This document shows, one piece after another, positions 42,431 to 56,690 of a stretch of 64,000 nucleotides of DNA (within the stretch, counting starts at the first letter, position 1; each line of letters starts with the position of its first letter). The notes below the pieces were generated by a model, which was not told the origin of the DNA, made no database searches, and saw nothing but the letters and a program-made list of their open reading frames with translations. The DNA comes from Gnetum montanum. Lineage: Eukaryota; Streptophyta; Gnetopsida; Gnetales; Gnetaceae. The DNA lies in NCBI GenBank assembly GCA_015680685.1, contig MNCI01006016.1, forward strand, positions 472,902 to 536,901. The letters are read 5' to 3'. The translations under genes and the position numbers were made by a program.

Positions 42431-43650
42431 AGGTTTGATCTATTGTATGTTGATCAAAAATTTCTTATTTGGGCTTTAGGTTTGTATATCAACATGGACC
42501 TAGAAGAAAGGATTTCATGGATGATGTAAGGCCCTTCTTCATATGTCTGGAACTTAGTTCTTTGTGGCACATGTGTGGAGTTCTAGTAAATGACCTTATC
42601 TTTTGGTTAAAATTTTACTTTCCTTATTCTCAGATCATGGCATTGCTTGTTGAATGCTTTGTGCACTTCATTCAAGGATAGGACAACCAATCAATTCACA
42701 TCTAGCATGTTAAAGTTGATCAGTCTTTCTTTCTATGGTAGACCAAGGTCAAGTTCAAGGTCACAAGCTATTAAAAGTGTACAGAGCTCAGATTGAATAA
42801 GAATAATTGGCAATTTCTCATATATAGGGAATATAGCATATGATTTTTCATGTGGAGCGATAGGTCCAAAGGGCATTGTTGAGTTTCTTACACAATTCTC
42901 TCATATATTTGCTAATTTTTCTTGTTAGGATCTTAGTGATTTCCCTATTTTTTACCTCTACGTGACTATTAGCTTGGGGGTGGTAAGGTGTTGTTAATTT
43001 ATGTTCTACACCCAAGTGTTTTATGAGTTTTCGAAAGGTAGTGCCTATAAAGTGAGTACCATTATCAAAAATAAGTGCATGTGGCACACCAAACCTATTT
43101 ACAACATTTTGTTATATAAATTGAGTGGCTATAGAAGATGTACAATTGGTAATGATTGCTACTTCTCATTTCGTACAATAGTCAACAGTGACTATGATGT
43201 ATGCTTTTTGATTTAACATGGGTATGATGGAACCCATGAAGCCAATCCTCCAGATGTTGAAGGATTCTAGTGGTTGGATCCACTACTAAGGTCCCTCCAT
43301 ATGAGCAATCATCCCACCATGACATTGCCAGTGTTCATAAGAGTAGGTGAATTGGTGAACATCCATAAATAGTGTTGGTTAACAATACCCTACCATTGGG
43401 ATCTTAATGGCCATGCTTCTCCCAACATAGTGGATCCCACAACCCTCATGAGCATCTTGAAGAACACGCAAATGATCAACATTAGGATAACACCAATAAA
43501 CCAAGCCATTAGCACACACATTGTAAAGGTATCTATTGATATCCATGAAGCAACATTAGGACAACAAAAAGGAGGAGATCCCACTTTCTAATTAACTGTT
43601 GTTTCTTCCTATTATCCAGCTCTTGTGGTATCTCCTGAGTGAGAATGTAA
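42431..43650 (-). pseudogene. integrase of B4
   Basis: Minus-strand ALIFDNGTHFIGTTFRKL (second Asp) and HPQANSHVEVKNREITKIL (Glu) at 42848-43087 form an 80-codon open part. A zinc-finger part with C-x-x-C is upstream (43330-43560) with stops. The C-terminal half (42440-42700) has a tail like B3. Confidence 0.7.
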
Positions 43651-43699
43651 GTGAGGATGCCATTGTACCAATTAGGTTCATTAGGCAATCATTTATTTA

Positions 43700-45060
43700 T
43701 AGCATCAGCAAAGAGGAGTTCATCAGGAAGTTAATTAGAAAGTGGGCTCTCCTCCTTTTTGTTGTCCCATCTTAATCAAGATGAGTGGTCAATAACCACA
43801 TTCTCAATTGCATTTTGATCTACCATCATAAGATCAAATTCCTGCAAGATCATAAATCACCGTATGGTAAGAGGGCTTACCATTAGTTTATTCATCAAGA
43901 ATAGGATTGCACTATGATTTGTGTGCATAAATACCTTATACCCAAGCACATACTACTTGAATTTCTCCAAGGTATACACCACCACCATCAACTCTTCCTT
44001 TGTTGTGATGTAATTCAACTATGCAACCACAATGATTTGCCTCCTATAGTGGATGTAATAAGGATGTTTCTGATCATCCAACTACATGAGCATGGCTCCC
44101 AAGGCATAATTTGATTCATCCATCATGATATGAAATGGTTTGAACCAATCAAGTGCTCATAAAATTAAAGTTTCTCCAAACTTCTACTTAAGTTACTGGA
44201 ATGCATTCTCGCATTTCTCAATCCATAAGAATGGAGCATCCTTCTTTGTAATCTTCACCAACGGTTTGGCAATCTTAGAGAAATTCTTATGAAGTGCTAG
44301 TAGTAGCCAGTATGACCAAGGAATGAATATACATCTATGACAGTTTCTGGTTGGCAGGTAATTCCTTGGATAACCCTTATTTTTTCAAGGTCCACCTCAA
44401 TCCATTTTTCAAAGATTCTGTGCCCTAAAATAATGCCTTCCTAGACCATTAGATGATCTTTTTTCCAATTAATCTAAAGGTTTATCTTCCCAAACCTCTT
44501 TAACACTTGCTCAAGATGATCTAGGGCTTGCTCAAATGTAGCTCCATAGGTGGAGAAGTCATCCATGAAGACTTCTGTCTCACTACCAATTTGTTATTGA
44601 AAGATGCTCATGACAAGGCATTGGAAGATTGTAGAACCATTGCACATATCAAATGGCATATTTTTGTATACAAAAGTCCCCCATGAACTTGTAAATGTAG
44701 TTTTGGCTTGATCCTTGGGTGCAATTTGGATTAGGTTATAGCTCTTATAACCATCTAGAAAGTTGTAAAAGTAATGCCTAGAAATGTCTAAAACCTAGTC
44801 CACAAATGGCAATGGAAAATGATCTTTGTAAGTCATTATATTCAACAGCTTGAAATCCATACAGATCCTCCATTTCCCACCTTCCTTTTGCACTATCACC
44901 AGTGGTCTAACCCACTCACTATTTGCAATGGGATAGATGAACCCCACCTTAGGGAATTATTCAATCTTCTCCTTAATGATCTGCTTGAGTTTGGGGTTCA
45001 ACCATTACTATGATTGTCTCTTTGGCTTCATGGAAGGATCTGTATGGATACTCTGTTGGC
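43700..45060 (-). pseudogene. RT and RNase H of B4
   Basis: The catalytic motif EVFMDDFSTYG is at plus-strand 44549-44584, and FMDDFS is typical of Athila. Other blocks are readable through stops: PFAI(A)NSEWVRPLVIVQKEGG (about 44870-44940), YNFLDGYKSYNLI (about 44720), and DESNYALGAML (RNase H, about 44090). No long open stretch remains. Confidence 0.7.
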
Positions 45061-45239
45061 ATATCCTTGGATCAATTCCAGTGAATTCAAGATATGACCA
45101 AGCAAAGGCTGTTGGCCATTTGTTGACCACCTTCAACAACTTCTTTTTTTGTTCAGGAGTAATGTTGGTATTGATTATCACTAGCTTTTTGTTTCTCAAA
45201 AAAGCATATTCCATGCTAGTAGGTAGAGTTTTCAACACT

Positions 45240-46000
45240 ATGGGATTCTATTTAAAGTTCTTAGGGATTTCTAACTCTCTCTAATAAGTGTCATCAGGTT
45301 CATTGGAGAGTTGGCAATGGATCTACTCCATCTAATCCATACCTTCAATGTAGGAACTTATCAGGCTCTCAGTTGGTTTCATGCAAATTGTTGAGTTGCT
45401 ATCAAAATCAATTCTTAGCCATTATGTGCCTTTCTATGTTGTTATTGTTGTGTACAGGCACCTTTAAATTTTAGACACATCTGCACACTGTTTGCATGGT
45501 ATGATGGATGTACTTTTTATGGACCATAGTCTCTGCACATAGTTTCACCCTATGTCATTGTACGTGATGCATGGAACTCTCTTCTTCTCTATCTTTGAAA
45601 ATGCATTTTCTTTGGAAATCACTAAGGAGAGGTCTCTAATTCCTAGTCATGCATCAATGGTGCTCAACCAAGCCCTTCCCATGATGATTGAAAGTCCCCC
45701 TTACAATTATCAACATGGATCACTAAGAAGTCAACAAGATAGGAACACCCACAAATAGTGGTCATAATGTCCTCTACTAGCCCCAAAGGAATAGTGATGA
45801 ACTGATCTACCAACTTAAGATGAATGTTTCTCTTCTTGAGCAGAGGTAGGTTCTAAGCTATGTACATCTTATGAGAAATTAGATTTACACCAAAACCTAA
45901 ATCTACAAGGGCCTTACAAGGCTCATTCCCAATGATTTATGGGTAAATAAGGGGATTCCCACGATCAAATTGTTTCTTGGGAAGGTGGCTAGCCTTAATC
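45240..46000 (-). pseudogene. protease of B4
   Basis: Minus-strand reading: KALVDLGFGVNLISHKMY (active-site D-S-G changed to D-L-G) and LVDQFITIPLGLVEDIMT, followed by a frameshift before the G-R motif. It aligns with the protease of B3 and B6. Confidence 0.65.
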
Positions 46001-48815
46001 CAATTAATTAATGCATGGGTCAACGTGATAGTATGCACTTTGGAAGGTGTCTATTTTGAAGGGAACTTAAAGAATGTAGATGCAAAGGATAAGGGAGAAG
46101 TAGGACTATCAACTACGCATGTCTACGAAGGCTTTGTAGAACTTTTGGTTCGGAAGAATGGTATTTTTTAATTTTTTTTCTAAACCACTTGGTTAAGGAG
46201 CTGACTATAAGTTAACCCTAGTGATGTTATGTTGTTGCAACTAGGCTGGAATTTTACCTTACATTGATGGAGTAGGTAGTAATTGAGTTGAGGGCAAAGA
46301 GACATATGTAGAAGGATGAGGAGGGTAGTGAAGAAATGGGGAATTTTCCTCTTAGAGATTAAGATTTGTAGTATTTAGGAGGGCAGTAGTAATGCTAGAA
46401 TGAAGCATGACTAAAAGAGTCACATGGAGAAATGGGTTGTTGAACATAGTACCCATATGGATCAAGTTGCTAGTAAGCATATTACTACCTTGATGGTGAC
46501 ATCCCCCATGACTATGGGTGCTACCACAAATGGTACTACTCATAAGGTTGTAGTGGAGCTTCACTTGGATAGTACGCTTGTTGTTAATGGAACTACCTAG
46601 GGTTGCCTTGAGGATAAGGCAACCTTTTGGGTGTTTACCTTTTGGCCAACCTAGGATTTAGAGTGTACATCCCAAACTCCTTCTACAAGTGTGACATGAT
46701 AAGGCAACATCCCTTAGGATGTTCATAATGGTAGATGTCACACCCACCATCATATCTATTTTAGACTCCACAACCTCCTCTACTACAATAGCCTTACCCT
46801 TACCCCTTTGGTAGGTACATTCGTCTTCCTTCTTTCTCCTATGATCATAATAACTACTTTGCTATTTAGATTCCTTTATTATTTTTAGAGCAGTTTAGAA
46901 ATTTTCATCCAAAGAGTTCAACATTTTGTCTACCTTGGCTAAAATTTCAAAAATAAATTCTTGAATCAATAAGGTCTTTTGCTACACCATCTCATCAAGT
47001 GATGTCTCCTCATCATTGTCACAGAACCAACCCTCCCTTTTGCGAATGGAAGGATCCTGGTTATACTCCTTCACACTTTTCCTTTTTCTCAACTCTCCTT
47101 CTTCTTTGGTAACCTACCTTCCTTTTGTGAATGGAAGAATCCCGGTTATACTCCTTCACACTTTACCTTTTTCTCAACTCTCCTTTTTATTTGGGAACTT
47201 ACTTTATTAGCCTTTGAATCTGATGGGCCCATAATTCTAAAAGTCTTCCTTGTGCATACATCCCAAGAGTTCTTCATGTTTCTGTTTGGAGCCCATCTAT
47301 GATATGGTGAAGCTACTTCCTCTGAGAATAGCCATGAATATAACATCAATGCAAGAGAGAATAGTACCTGCCCATGGCTATGTCCAAAGCTTTATGTGTT
47401 CTTGTTTCCAACCTTGGATCTACTTTCCCAAGTTTGACACTTGAGAGTATGTTTGATACTTTACATTGAAGAGTTGAAGCATCATACTCCATCTATGGAT
47501 TGATTTCAACTCCAAGTACCAGTACCAACTTTTAGCTTCTTTGATGAGCATCCTTGGAAACAGCTTTAATTTTTACCATTCATTCTCCATGTTGTATAAG
47601 GCACATGCATCGTGAAAGACTTGAAGATAGTTTTTTGGATTTGAGTTGTATCCCCTTTCAAACTTAAGGATATTATTCAAATCCAATTACTTGATTCTAC
47701 TACCTTTAACATGTCTTATTGGAATTCTCATTGCCTCTACAATATCCAACATGTTTCTTATTGTAAGCAAATGCTCATCATGGTCATAGCCTCTATGATG
47801 GCCATCATGCCCATGATGTTCTCTGCTACCCCTTCTTTCATTGTGGTGGGCCTCCCTTAATTGCCCACACCCCTAGTCTCAACTAGTCTGGTAGGCCCCA
47901 CAATCATCTCTATCATGTCAATCACCTCCATCATGGTCACATCCTCTATAGCTTCAATCAAAGCTAGAAGAGGAAGAAGAGGATGATGAAGGAGGATTGG
48001 CATCACCATGATGCCTTCCACCCCCTCTCCTATGGTTATGGCCATGATCATCATCGTGATGCTTGTCCTTGTCCTCATCATGACTCTCACCTTTGGATCC
48101 CCCATGATCATAGGATTCATTCTTACTTGAACCAGGATTTTTTATAGTAGACTGTAAATTTTGGTTTAAACCCCCTTCATTGAAATCAAGGGAAGGAGAT
48201 TCAATGAATTAAGAGCCCCTAGAGAAGGAATCCTCACTATCTTTCTAGCCTAGCAAGAGCAAGGAGTTATTAAACCATTTCTTCTTCAAAGCTTGATAGC
48301 ACCTAACCTGTTGCCAATCTCTTTTACATTGTGCCTCAGTGGAATGGTAATCTCGATATTCATGGTTTTGCACAACGTATTCAGCATTGAGCCCTTGGAT
48401 GTCCAACCTCATAAGAGTTTGGTGTAGCATTGCAGAAACTAATCGATTGGGCAGCAACACAATGTTGTCCTCCATGTCCCTCCACTGCAACTATTCATCC
48501 TAATCTAGGATGAAGGTGAAGTCTAGTACATACTCATTGAGATAAGTATATAACTCTACATTGTTGCAACACTACTGGATTTGATTGTTTATTTCTTTAC
48601 TGCTTGGATGTATTCTCAAACCTTGGTCAAGAATCATCCATGTGAGAAGAAGACATTTAGATTGAAAGAAAATTCCAGCATGCTTTTGTAATTATTATTA
48701 TTATTATTAGTATGAGTGACTATAACTTTAAGGTTCATTACAATAATTTTAAATAATTTTCACTAAGTCTTAGATAGTGCACATAGCTAACTAAAGTCCT
48801 CAACAATGGTGCCAA
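46001..48815 (-). pseudogene. gag of B4
   Basis: The gag core is near 47480-47610. Upstream a region rich in His, Asp and Ser (47800-48110) and a start segment (48245-48490: MQWRDMEDNIVLLPNRLVSA) are readable. The C-terminal Gln/Tyr/Pro-rich tail is at 46270-46620. It is fragmented by many stops. The MEDN(I)V/MLP start is shared with B5 and B6 (51900, 59800). Confidence 0.65.
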
Positions 48816-49698
48816 TGATAAGCAATGAGTATACCCTACACCCAACCATATGAACAAATAGTTTTCATTAAGCGATCCCATCAAATTTAGTAGACTTTAG
48901 CTCTCTAAGTAAACTAGTTTCTAGGAAGAGAATCTAACCATTACAATTGTTGTCTTCTCAATTCCACTTATGAAGTGCAAGTATATGGTTAAGTGTAACT
49001 AAGGCATATAATTTTTATCATTTTTTATTTTATGGTTTAATCAACTAGGTGCTAGAAACAAAGTAAATTTAATGTGTAATTAATCTAATTAATTTAGTAA
49101 CTAACACTTAACTAATCCTAACATACGCATCCCTTCCCACTTTCCGTACACATCCTGAACATGTTATAGTGCCACAAGGATACCAAGCGTTAAGTGCTCC
49201 TGAGGTTACCAAGCATTAAGTGCTCCTGAGGTTACCAAGTATTAAACATATTCTTGAAGTGGTCATGCTTATGTTTTCTATTTATATTATATTAATTTCT
49301 TATTACAGTAGATTGCATAAATATTAAATGCATAAAGAAAGCATTAATCTATTCCAAGTGCTACAAGGTTTTATCAGAAAAGCTCACCTTTATTGCCATT
49401 CATATTATCGTGCCTAGGTACATCTATGCTTGAATAAAGATTTATACACTTCTTTGACTCCTACTATGGGCACTTAGAAAATATTCTAACTTTTGGAAGG
49501 AAAAACTACAAGAACTTCGTTACAACTAAGAAATGGAATGGATGAATTCTGCACCCAAGTATTGTATTTATAGACTAGCACACATCTCATGATATCAGAT
49601 ATTTAATAATGCATCATGAGACATAATATCGAAGGTCTAATATTAAGGCTTCGATATCAGGGATTTGATATCGAGGCCTAATAAAATATGATTCATCA
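48816..49698 (-). repeat. 5' LTR of B4
   Basis: TGATAAGCAATGAGTATACC to GATTCATCA, closely like the LTR at 3551-4400. A primer-binding site lies on its left. Confidence 0.75.
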
Positions 49699-49947
49699 CT
49701 TATGTTCATCAATAATTTGGATAATAACATGCAATATCAAGTTGTTAAGGCTCAAGTATTTTAGGCATACTAGAACTTAATAACAAAGTAATATTTTAAA
49801 TACTTGGTTATAGTTACTAATTTTATGAAAGGACATAAGGATTTCCTTAGACAATGAAGGAAAAAATCCAACATTATTACAAAATGGGTAAGAGTTACTT
49901 AGACTAATGTTACCCTTATCTTACCAAAGTCTCTTGTAATTACTGTA
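49699..49947. other. unassigned 250-bp spacer
   Basis: AT-rich, no coding or family match seen. Confidence 0.4.
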
Positions 49948-50651
49948 TGATGAGCAATGGGTATCCCCTATGCCTAACCATATGAATCACAAGTGTTTAC
50001 ATGCAATCTGATTGAATTTTGTGGATGGAACTAGTTGGGTATCTAGATTGTTAAGCAATGATCATAGATCACTGTCTTCTTGCATAGACTAGTGGTAGCT
50101 TTTGACATATGGTTTAGTCCAAGGTAAGGCATATTATTCTGATGTTGTTGGGGCCTTAAAATAACCTTACCAATAACATAAAAATTAATTATGTAATCTA
50201 ATTAAAAATAAGAAGATAAATTCTAAGCTAACCTAAGGGCAATGAGTGTATGTTCCTAGCTTACTATACACATCTTGAACTCACATATCCACTACTGGGA
50301 TTACCAATTGTTATGCTATTAAGATTACCAACTAATGACACTATTGGGATTACCAAGCAAATACGTGTTTATGCTTGAAACTAGTCGCACTTATTCTATC
50401 AATTGATTAGCATGCATGAAAAAGTAAACATTAACTAAGTACATAGGAAGTAAATTGCATTGAAAGTAAACTGAAATCAATCTCGATCTTATTGCCATTC
50501 ATTGACTCTGTCCAAGTATAATGTCACTCAAATAAGACGTCATACAATTGACTCAAACCCACATTGTAGGCACTCACTAACTATTTGCTACGATTACAAA
50601 AAGAAATTGCAAGAGTTTAGCTATATTATTAACCAAATTGTGTTAAATAAA
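49948..50651 (-). repeat. truncated minus-strand LTR
   Basis: TGATGAGCAATGGGTATCCC at the left, similar to the LTR at 1789-2696 up to 'gtgttaaata', then cut by the plus-strand LTR at 50652. There is no primer-binding site on its left. Confidence 0.65.
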
Positions 50652-51572
50652 TGAGTGGTCGCATCTGTATAGGCAAATATAGGCATTGTGTCAACAGAGA
50701 TGCATTAATGCTTTTGGCTGCATCAACAGTGATCAGTTGTGATTGCTTGGATCACATCCAAGCAAATATGTCAATGTGATCCCATCAACATGTACTTGTC
50801 GACGCATAGTTTAATGCATCAATGCAGAGTTTTGTTTTGCCTATATAAATGCATGCACCCTTGCATTTATGACATTTTTTGTTAATTAGCATAGCAGAGC
50901 TTGTAGTTTATCTATTTGAGAGTTAGAATATTTTGTAAATTCCTGCAGTAGAAATTAAGAAGTATATGGATCTTTATTCAAGCACTTATGTACCTGGACA
51001 CCGTAGTGTGAATGATAATAAAGATGAGCTTTCTTAATAAACCTTGTAGCACTTGGACATAGCATAATATTTCCTTAATGCATTTACTACTTATGTAATC
51101 TATTTTAATGCATTTAATTAATTAATTAATATAAGTAATTAACACACATATGTAAGACCATCTCAAGCATACGTTAACACTTAGTAATCCCAATAGTGCT
51201 TTTGCTTGGTAACCCAGTACCATTGTGATGTGTTCAGGATGTGTACGACAGATGGGAATGGATGCTTATGTTAGGATTAGTTTAAGGCATTAATTATTTA
51301 TTGGATTAATTAAAAATTTAATTACTTTATTTTTTACACTTAGGAAAATTAAATGAAAAATATAAAAGTTATACAAATCATATGCCTTAGTTATACTTAA
51401 CCATACCTTTCAACCTCACAAGTGGAACTAAGAAAACAATGGTCACATCCTTGAGATTCATTACCTAGCTAATGTGTACTTACAAAGCTAAAGTCTACAA
51501 AATTTGACCATATTGCTTAGTGAACACTAGTGATTTGTATGGTTGGACATAGGAACTACTTACTACGAATCA
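50652..51572 (+). repeat. 5' LTR of B5 (plus strand)
   Basis: Starts near TGAGTGGTCGCATCTG and ends TTACTACGAATCA. A TATA box (CCTATATAAATGCATGC) is near 50839. The following primer-binding site is mutated: TTTGTGTTGTTGTTGGGGA. The start base is approximate. Confidence 0.65.
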
Positions 51573-51720
51573 TTTGTGTTGTTGTTGGGGACTTTAGTTA
51601 GCTACATGTGCTACCTAGAAAGTTAGTGAAATTATACAACAACATTGTAATGCACCTTAAATTTAAAATTATTAAGCAAAATAATAACACCACAAATACA
51701 CTTTCTTCATCAAAATAAAC

Positions 51721-54060
51721 ATGGCTTCTTCTTGCAAGGAAGAGTCACTATCGTTGTTTGAGAACAATTCCAATCAAAGGCAAGAAGGCCCAAAACCAGC
51801 CATGCCCCAACAATGCAAAGTAATTTATACTCATCCAAATGAGTATGTTCTAGATTTCACCTTCATCCTATACCAAGATGAACATCTATGATGGAGGAAC
51901 ATGGAGGACAACATCATGTTGCCTCCTAATCAATCAATTCCTATGATGCTACTCCACAATCTCATGAGGTTGGGGATCTAGGAGCTCAATGTTGAGTATG
52001 TTTTATAAGATCATGACTACTGAGATTATCATCCCACAAATGCATAATCAAAGAAAGATCAACAAATGAAGGATTGCTATGAGGCATAAAATGGCAAGCG
52101 GTTTACAAACCCCTTGTTCCTGTTGGGCCAAAAAGAAGGAGAGGATCCCTTCTTGGAGGTTTTCAATACATACACTCTTCTCCCCTTCTCTTCAATAAAG
52201 GAACCCTTAACTAGAATTTACAATCAACTGTAAAAAATCCTAGTTCTCAGAAGAATGATTTCCATGACCTTGGGACCTCAAACAAATGGGATCAAGGTAG
52301 GAACAATGATAAGCACCACAATAATGATAAACATGGTGATCGTGGTAGGGACCAAATAGGAGGGAGTAGTAGGCATCATGCTGGTGCAAGCTTTCCTCCC
52401 TCTTTACCTTCATCATTGTTAGCATCTTCCTCCTCCAACTCCAACCAAAGCTATAAAGGGAGAGACCATGATGGAGGAGACTCGTAGGATATAGATGATC
52501 ATAGATCCCACTGGAACAATAGACACTAGGGGTGTGGGCAATCAAGGGAGGCCCACCATAGAGAAAGAAGGGACAACAGGGGGCATCATAGGCATCATGG
52601 ACATCACAAGGGACATGATTATGATGAGCCTCTACTTGTAACCAGAAACATGTTGAACATTGTTAAGGTTGTACAGATTCCAACAAGCCATGTGAAAGAC
52701 AGCTGAATCAAATAGTTGGACATGAAAAATATCCCTAAGTTTGAAGGTGGATACAGTTCTAATCCATAGAACCATCTCCAATCCTTTCATAATGCATGTG
52801 TCTTACAAAACATTGAGAATGAATGGCAAAAATTGAAGCTATTCTATAGGACACTCATCAAGGAGGCTAAAAGTTGGTACCATTCCTAAAAATCAAAATC
52901 CATTCCTAAAATGGTGGAATACAATGCTAGAACTCTTTAATGACAAGTATCAAACATACTCTTGACCATCTAACCTAAGGAAGCAAATCCAAGGGTGGAA
53001 AAAAGGAACACATGAATCCTTGGATGTAGCCATGGGTAGATATTACTCATTATTGCATTGATGCCCAGGTCATGAATTTTCTCAAAGGAAGCAACTGCAC
53101 CATATCATAGATGGGCTCAAGACAAAAATGAGGAGAACTCTTTAGATCTATGCCCAAGGGATGCTTTTAGAGCTAAGAATCCATTGAATCCAAAGGCTAA
53201 TTAAGCAAGTTTCGAAAGAAGAAGGCAAACTAAGGAAAATGAAACCTGCAGAGGAGTAAAATCAAGATCTTTCCATTCACAAAAGGGAGGTCTAGCTTTG
53301 TGGTAATGAAGAGGATTCACCACTTGATGAAGTGGTGTAACACAAGACCTTGCCGATACAAAAATCTATTTTTGAAATATCAACCAAGATACATAAAATG
53401 TGGGACTCTTTGGATGAAAGGTTCCAAACCACTCTACAATTGCAAAGAAGACCAAAGAGCAAGGTAGTGATCATGATCAAAGGAAAATAAAGGAAGCTAC
53501 ACATGCCCATTAAAGGGGTAAGGCAAAGCTACTACTATTGAAGAGATTATTGATCTTGACATAGATGATGATGGTGGATGTGACATCTTCCAATATGAGC
53601 ATCCTAAGGGATGTTGCCTAGTTGTGTTACACTTTTAGGAATCTAGGATGTATGCTTTGAATCCTAGATTGATAAAAAGGAGAATACCTAGGAGGTTGCC
53701 ATCCTAAAGGCAACTATAGGTCGTGCCACCAACAAGCCTATTATCCAAGTGGAGCTCCACCTCAACCTCACAAGTAGTACCAGTAGTGGTAGCACCCAAA
53801 GTTGTGGGGGATGCCACCACCAAGGTAGCAATACCCTTATTGATAGGTAGCTCCATATGGGTATTATGTTCAGTAGCCCATTTCTCCACATGACTCATCT
53901 AGTCACACCTCTTTTCAACACTGCTACTATCCTCTTGAGTATTATAGAGCATAATATCCAAGATGGGAATCCCTATTTCCATACTACCCTCCTCATTCTT
54001 TTACACCTGTACATTCACCCTTAACTCAGTTGTCATCCACTCCATCCATGTAGGGTGAAA
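51721..54060 (+). pseudogene. gag of B5
   Basis: It starts with an ATG at 51721 (MASSCKEESLSLFENNSNQR), then IYTHPNEYVLDFTFILYQDE and MEDNIMLPPNQSIPMMLLHN. The core near 52720-52900 and GLKTKMRRTL at 53112 are recognisable; knuckle-like sequence is near 53575-53600, followed by a Gln/Tyr/Pro-rich tail. There are more than ten stops and several frameshifts. Confidence 0.7.
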
Positions 54061-54360
54061 TTTCACCCAACCGTAATAAAACAATGTCACAAAGAATGTT
54101 AACTTATAGTTGACTCCCTAGCCAAGTGGTTCAAACACTAAGCCTCACAAAAGATGCTTCTTCCAAACCAACAGTCCTACTAAGCCCTCATAGACACCTA
54201 TGGCTATTGATCCTACTTCTTCTTCCTCCTCCACAACATCGTTTAAGATCCCTTCAAACCAAACACCTCCCAAAGTGCACACTGTCAAGTTGATCCACAT
54301 GGTCATAGATTGGATAAAGGGTGGCCACCTTTCCAAGAAAAGATCTAATCTTGGAAGTCC

Positions 54361-54498
54361 CCTAATTTACTTACAAATTGTTAAGAATGAGCCTTGCAAG
54401 GCTCTTCTAGACTCAGGTTCTAGTGTTAATTTGATCTCACCTAAAATGTACAAAGCCTAGAACCTTATCTCCTCTCAACAAGAGCAACATTCATCTTT
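54361..54498 (+). pseudogene. protease N-terminus of B5
   Basis: NEPCKALLDSGSSVNLISPK, with the active-site D-S-G intact, then MYKA and a stop, followed by frameshifted sequence up to the B6 insertion. Confidence 0.75.
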
Positions 54499-54651
54499 GA
54501 GACTCCTACTGCGGCACATGAAAATTATTCTAACTTTGGAATGGGAAAACTACTATAGTTTGGCTAAGGGTTTAACTTTAGATGGAGAAACAAGGGAAGT
54601 CCACCTCTTATTTAAAGAACTTCCAGCAGGATGCGATATCACGGCTCATCA
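54499..54651 (-). repeat. truncated 3' LTR of B6
   Basis: It matches the last 170 bases of the LTR at 60159-60923 ('gactcctactgcgg...ggctcatca') and is followed by the purine tract complement TATTCCCATGACTG. Confidence 0.7.
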
Positions 54652-54849
54652 TATTCCCATGACTGAATGAAAAATCATCCTTGAGTTCCTTACAAAATAT
54701 TGGAAAGGTATGGGATTATTGAGTTGAATGATACTAATGGTGAATGGGGTGACATGTGAACAGATCATCATTATAATACATGACAAAACTAGTGTTCATG
54801 ACAACAAGGATGAACACTATACACATTTGACATCTAGCCTTATTTGGTA

Positions 54850-54883
<34 letters not shown>

Positions 54884-56690
54884 AGAACAAGAACAAGAAC
54901 AAGAACAAGAAGTTTGTTGCTACCAACGCCAAGATTGCGCCTTTTGTTGTCCATCCGTAAGTGCGCCATCAATCTTGCTCCTTGCATAACTGCTTCAATG
55001 CTAATCCATTCCAAGTTTTCCCTCTAGATCCAATCCATTGTTATATGATTGTCATATGCACATACAAGACAGTCTTATATTAGCAAGGATAAATGAATCG
55101 CAATGCAATTAATACCTTACCTCAGTGTTAGGTCCATTAGCTAAGTTGTGATATGGTTGATGCGGATTCTAGAGATATAATAATGGTGACTACCCAAGGT
55201 GTAGGGGTTAGGAGAAAATCAAAAAAATTGGACCAGGACCCCCATGACTAAGAGTGAACCTCTGGTAGCAAGAGAATGGAAAAAGATGAGGAATAAGAAA
55301 GATGGAGAAAAAGAGACAACTGTAACGCCGATGAAATGGATGTAAAAGATGGAAATGAACAAAATAGAAATTGATTGCAAAAATGTTTAACGGAAAGAAA
55401 TTAACTGATGTACCAAATAGGAATGCAAGTGGGTCCTCCCCAAAGTAGGCTCATGCCCTTAATGCTCTATCATTTCCGCATTCCAAAGAGTCCATAGGCT
55501 CTAGGAATGTCATTTGGAAGCAAAGTTAAAGTCTTAACCACAAGAGTTTACCAAAAAGAAAACAATGCATCAACCCAAAATATGGACTACTGATAGAACC
55601 AGAAATGAGGTGAACAACAGAGAAAGAATGATGGAAAGAAGAAAATGGAATGGAGTCTCAAGAATAAGGTGATGTACAACCCCTTGTATGTTGAATGATT
55701 AATGTGACTTAGTAAATCTCATTCCAAATCTAGCTTCAAACAAACCACATTTAGTGGCTTCACATTAATACATTTGGCCAATCCATCCACCCTAGGTAAT
55801 AAGAATGCTTTATCAAAGAGCTACCACCATTTCGACGAGATGAGAAAGGAGAAAGTGGGAAGCAAGAAGGGGTCTTAGTTAGAGGGAACATGTTTTTAGT
55901 TCCATAACCAGTGCTTGTAGCCCAAGTGATTATTTCGTCTAAGAGGTGTGCTTTGAATTCTCATTATTTTTTTATTATTATATGAGAACCACACCATGCA
56001 AAGACTTATTATTTTTATTTTTATTTTCTCAGCTTCCCAATAATATGGCAATGTCGGAACAGTGAGAAAAATCAAGAAGAAAACATCCAAGCACCCAAGA
56101 GAATGGCCAACACAAATGCATTAAGTCCCCTTGAAGTCACACCCTTTTCAATCCTTGAGTCCTTCTTTAGTTTGAGAACTACCGAGTCACTGATTCATTG
56201 ATAGTTCTATTATTCTTTGAAGAAAGGGACTGTACATTTCCAAGACAAGAGACACCATAGAATTTTATGGATGCATGGATGATGTGGACTCATTGCCTGT
56301 TATATCAAAAGAACCATACCTTAGTATCAACATTATAACTTAAAGGTAAAAAACCAAACATTAACAACCAATAGAATACAGTTCATACCATCATCAAGAG
56401 CACTTATTGGGTGACAAACTTAACAAAATGGATAAACACACACACATACGCAAATAAAATAAAAAGTATTAACAATGTTGCAAAACAAAAACAAGAAAAG
56501 TTAAAGAAATTTGTGAAACAAAAATGTGTAAAACAAAAAATTAAAAAAGGAATTTAGGGCCTCAATTGATTAGCATAGGTGATCATCTCCCCCATGACTA
56601 ANCAGGGCCTCAATTGATTAGCATAGGTGATCATCTCCCCCATGACTAAATTGGAAGGGAGAGATCCAAAATAATGAGTGTTTGTTTAAA
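54652..56690 (-). other. 3' non-coding region of B6
   Basis: Shares blocks with the other copies, such as 'aagtgggtcctccccaaag' (55427) and 'gagaaccacaccatgcaaag' (55983). It holds a (GA)n run (54851-54880) followed by an (AAGAAC)n run (54883-54910). The N at 56602 is flanked by a direct duplication of about 45 bp. No coding is visible. Confidence 0.6.

Larger units (their letters stand above)
40938..49698 (-). mobile_element. Athila-like copy B4, near complete
   Basis: On the minus strand: 5' LTR (48816-49698), primer-binding site TTGGCACCATTGTTGAGGA, gag, protease, RT, RNase H, integrase and 3' non-coding. The 3' LTR is missing; the copy ends at B3's LTR. All genes are broken by stops. Domain order gag-PR-RT-RH-INT is that of Ty3/Gypsy. 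Confidence 0.8.
51573..54498 (+). mobile_element. Athila-like copy B5, 5' half (continues as B7 at 60924)
   Basis: It follows the LTR with gag (51721-54060) and the start of protease (54361-54498), where it is interrupted by B6 and resumes in the same strand and domain at 60924. About 30 protease codons are missing at the break. Confidence 0.75.
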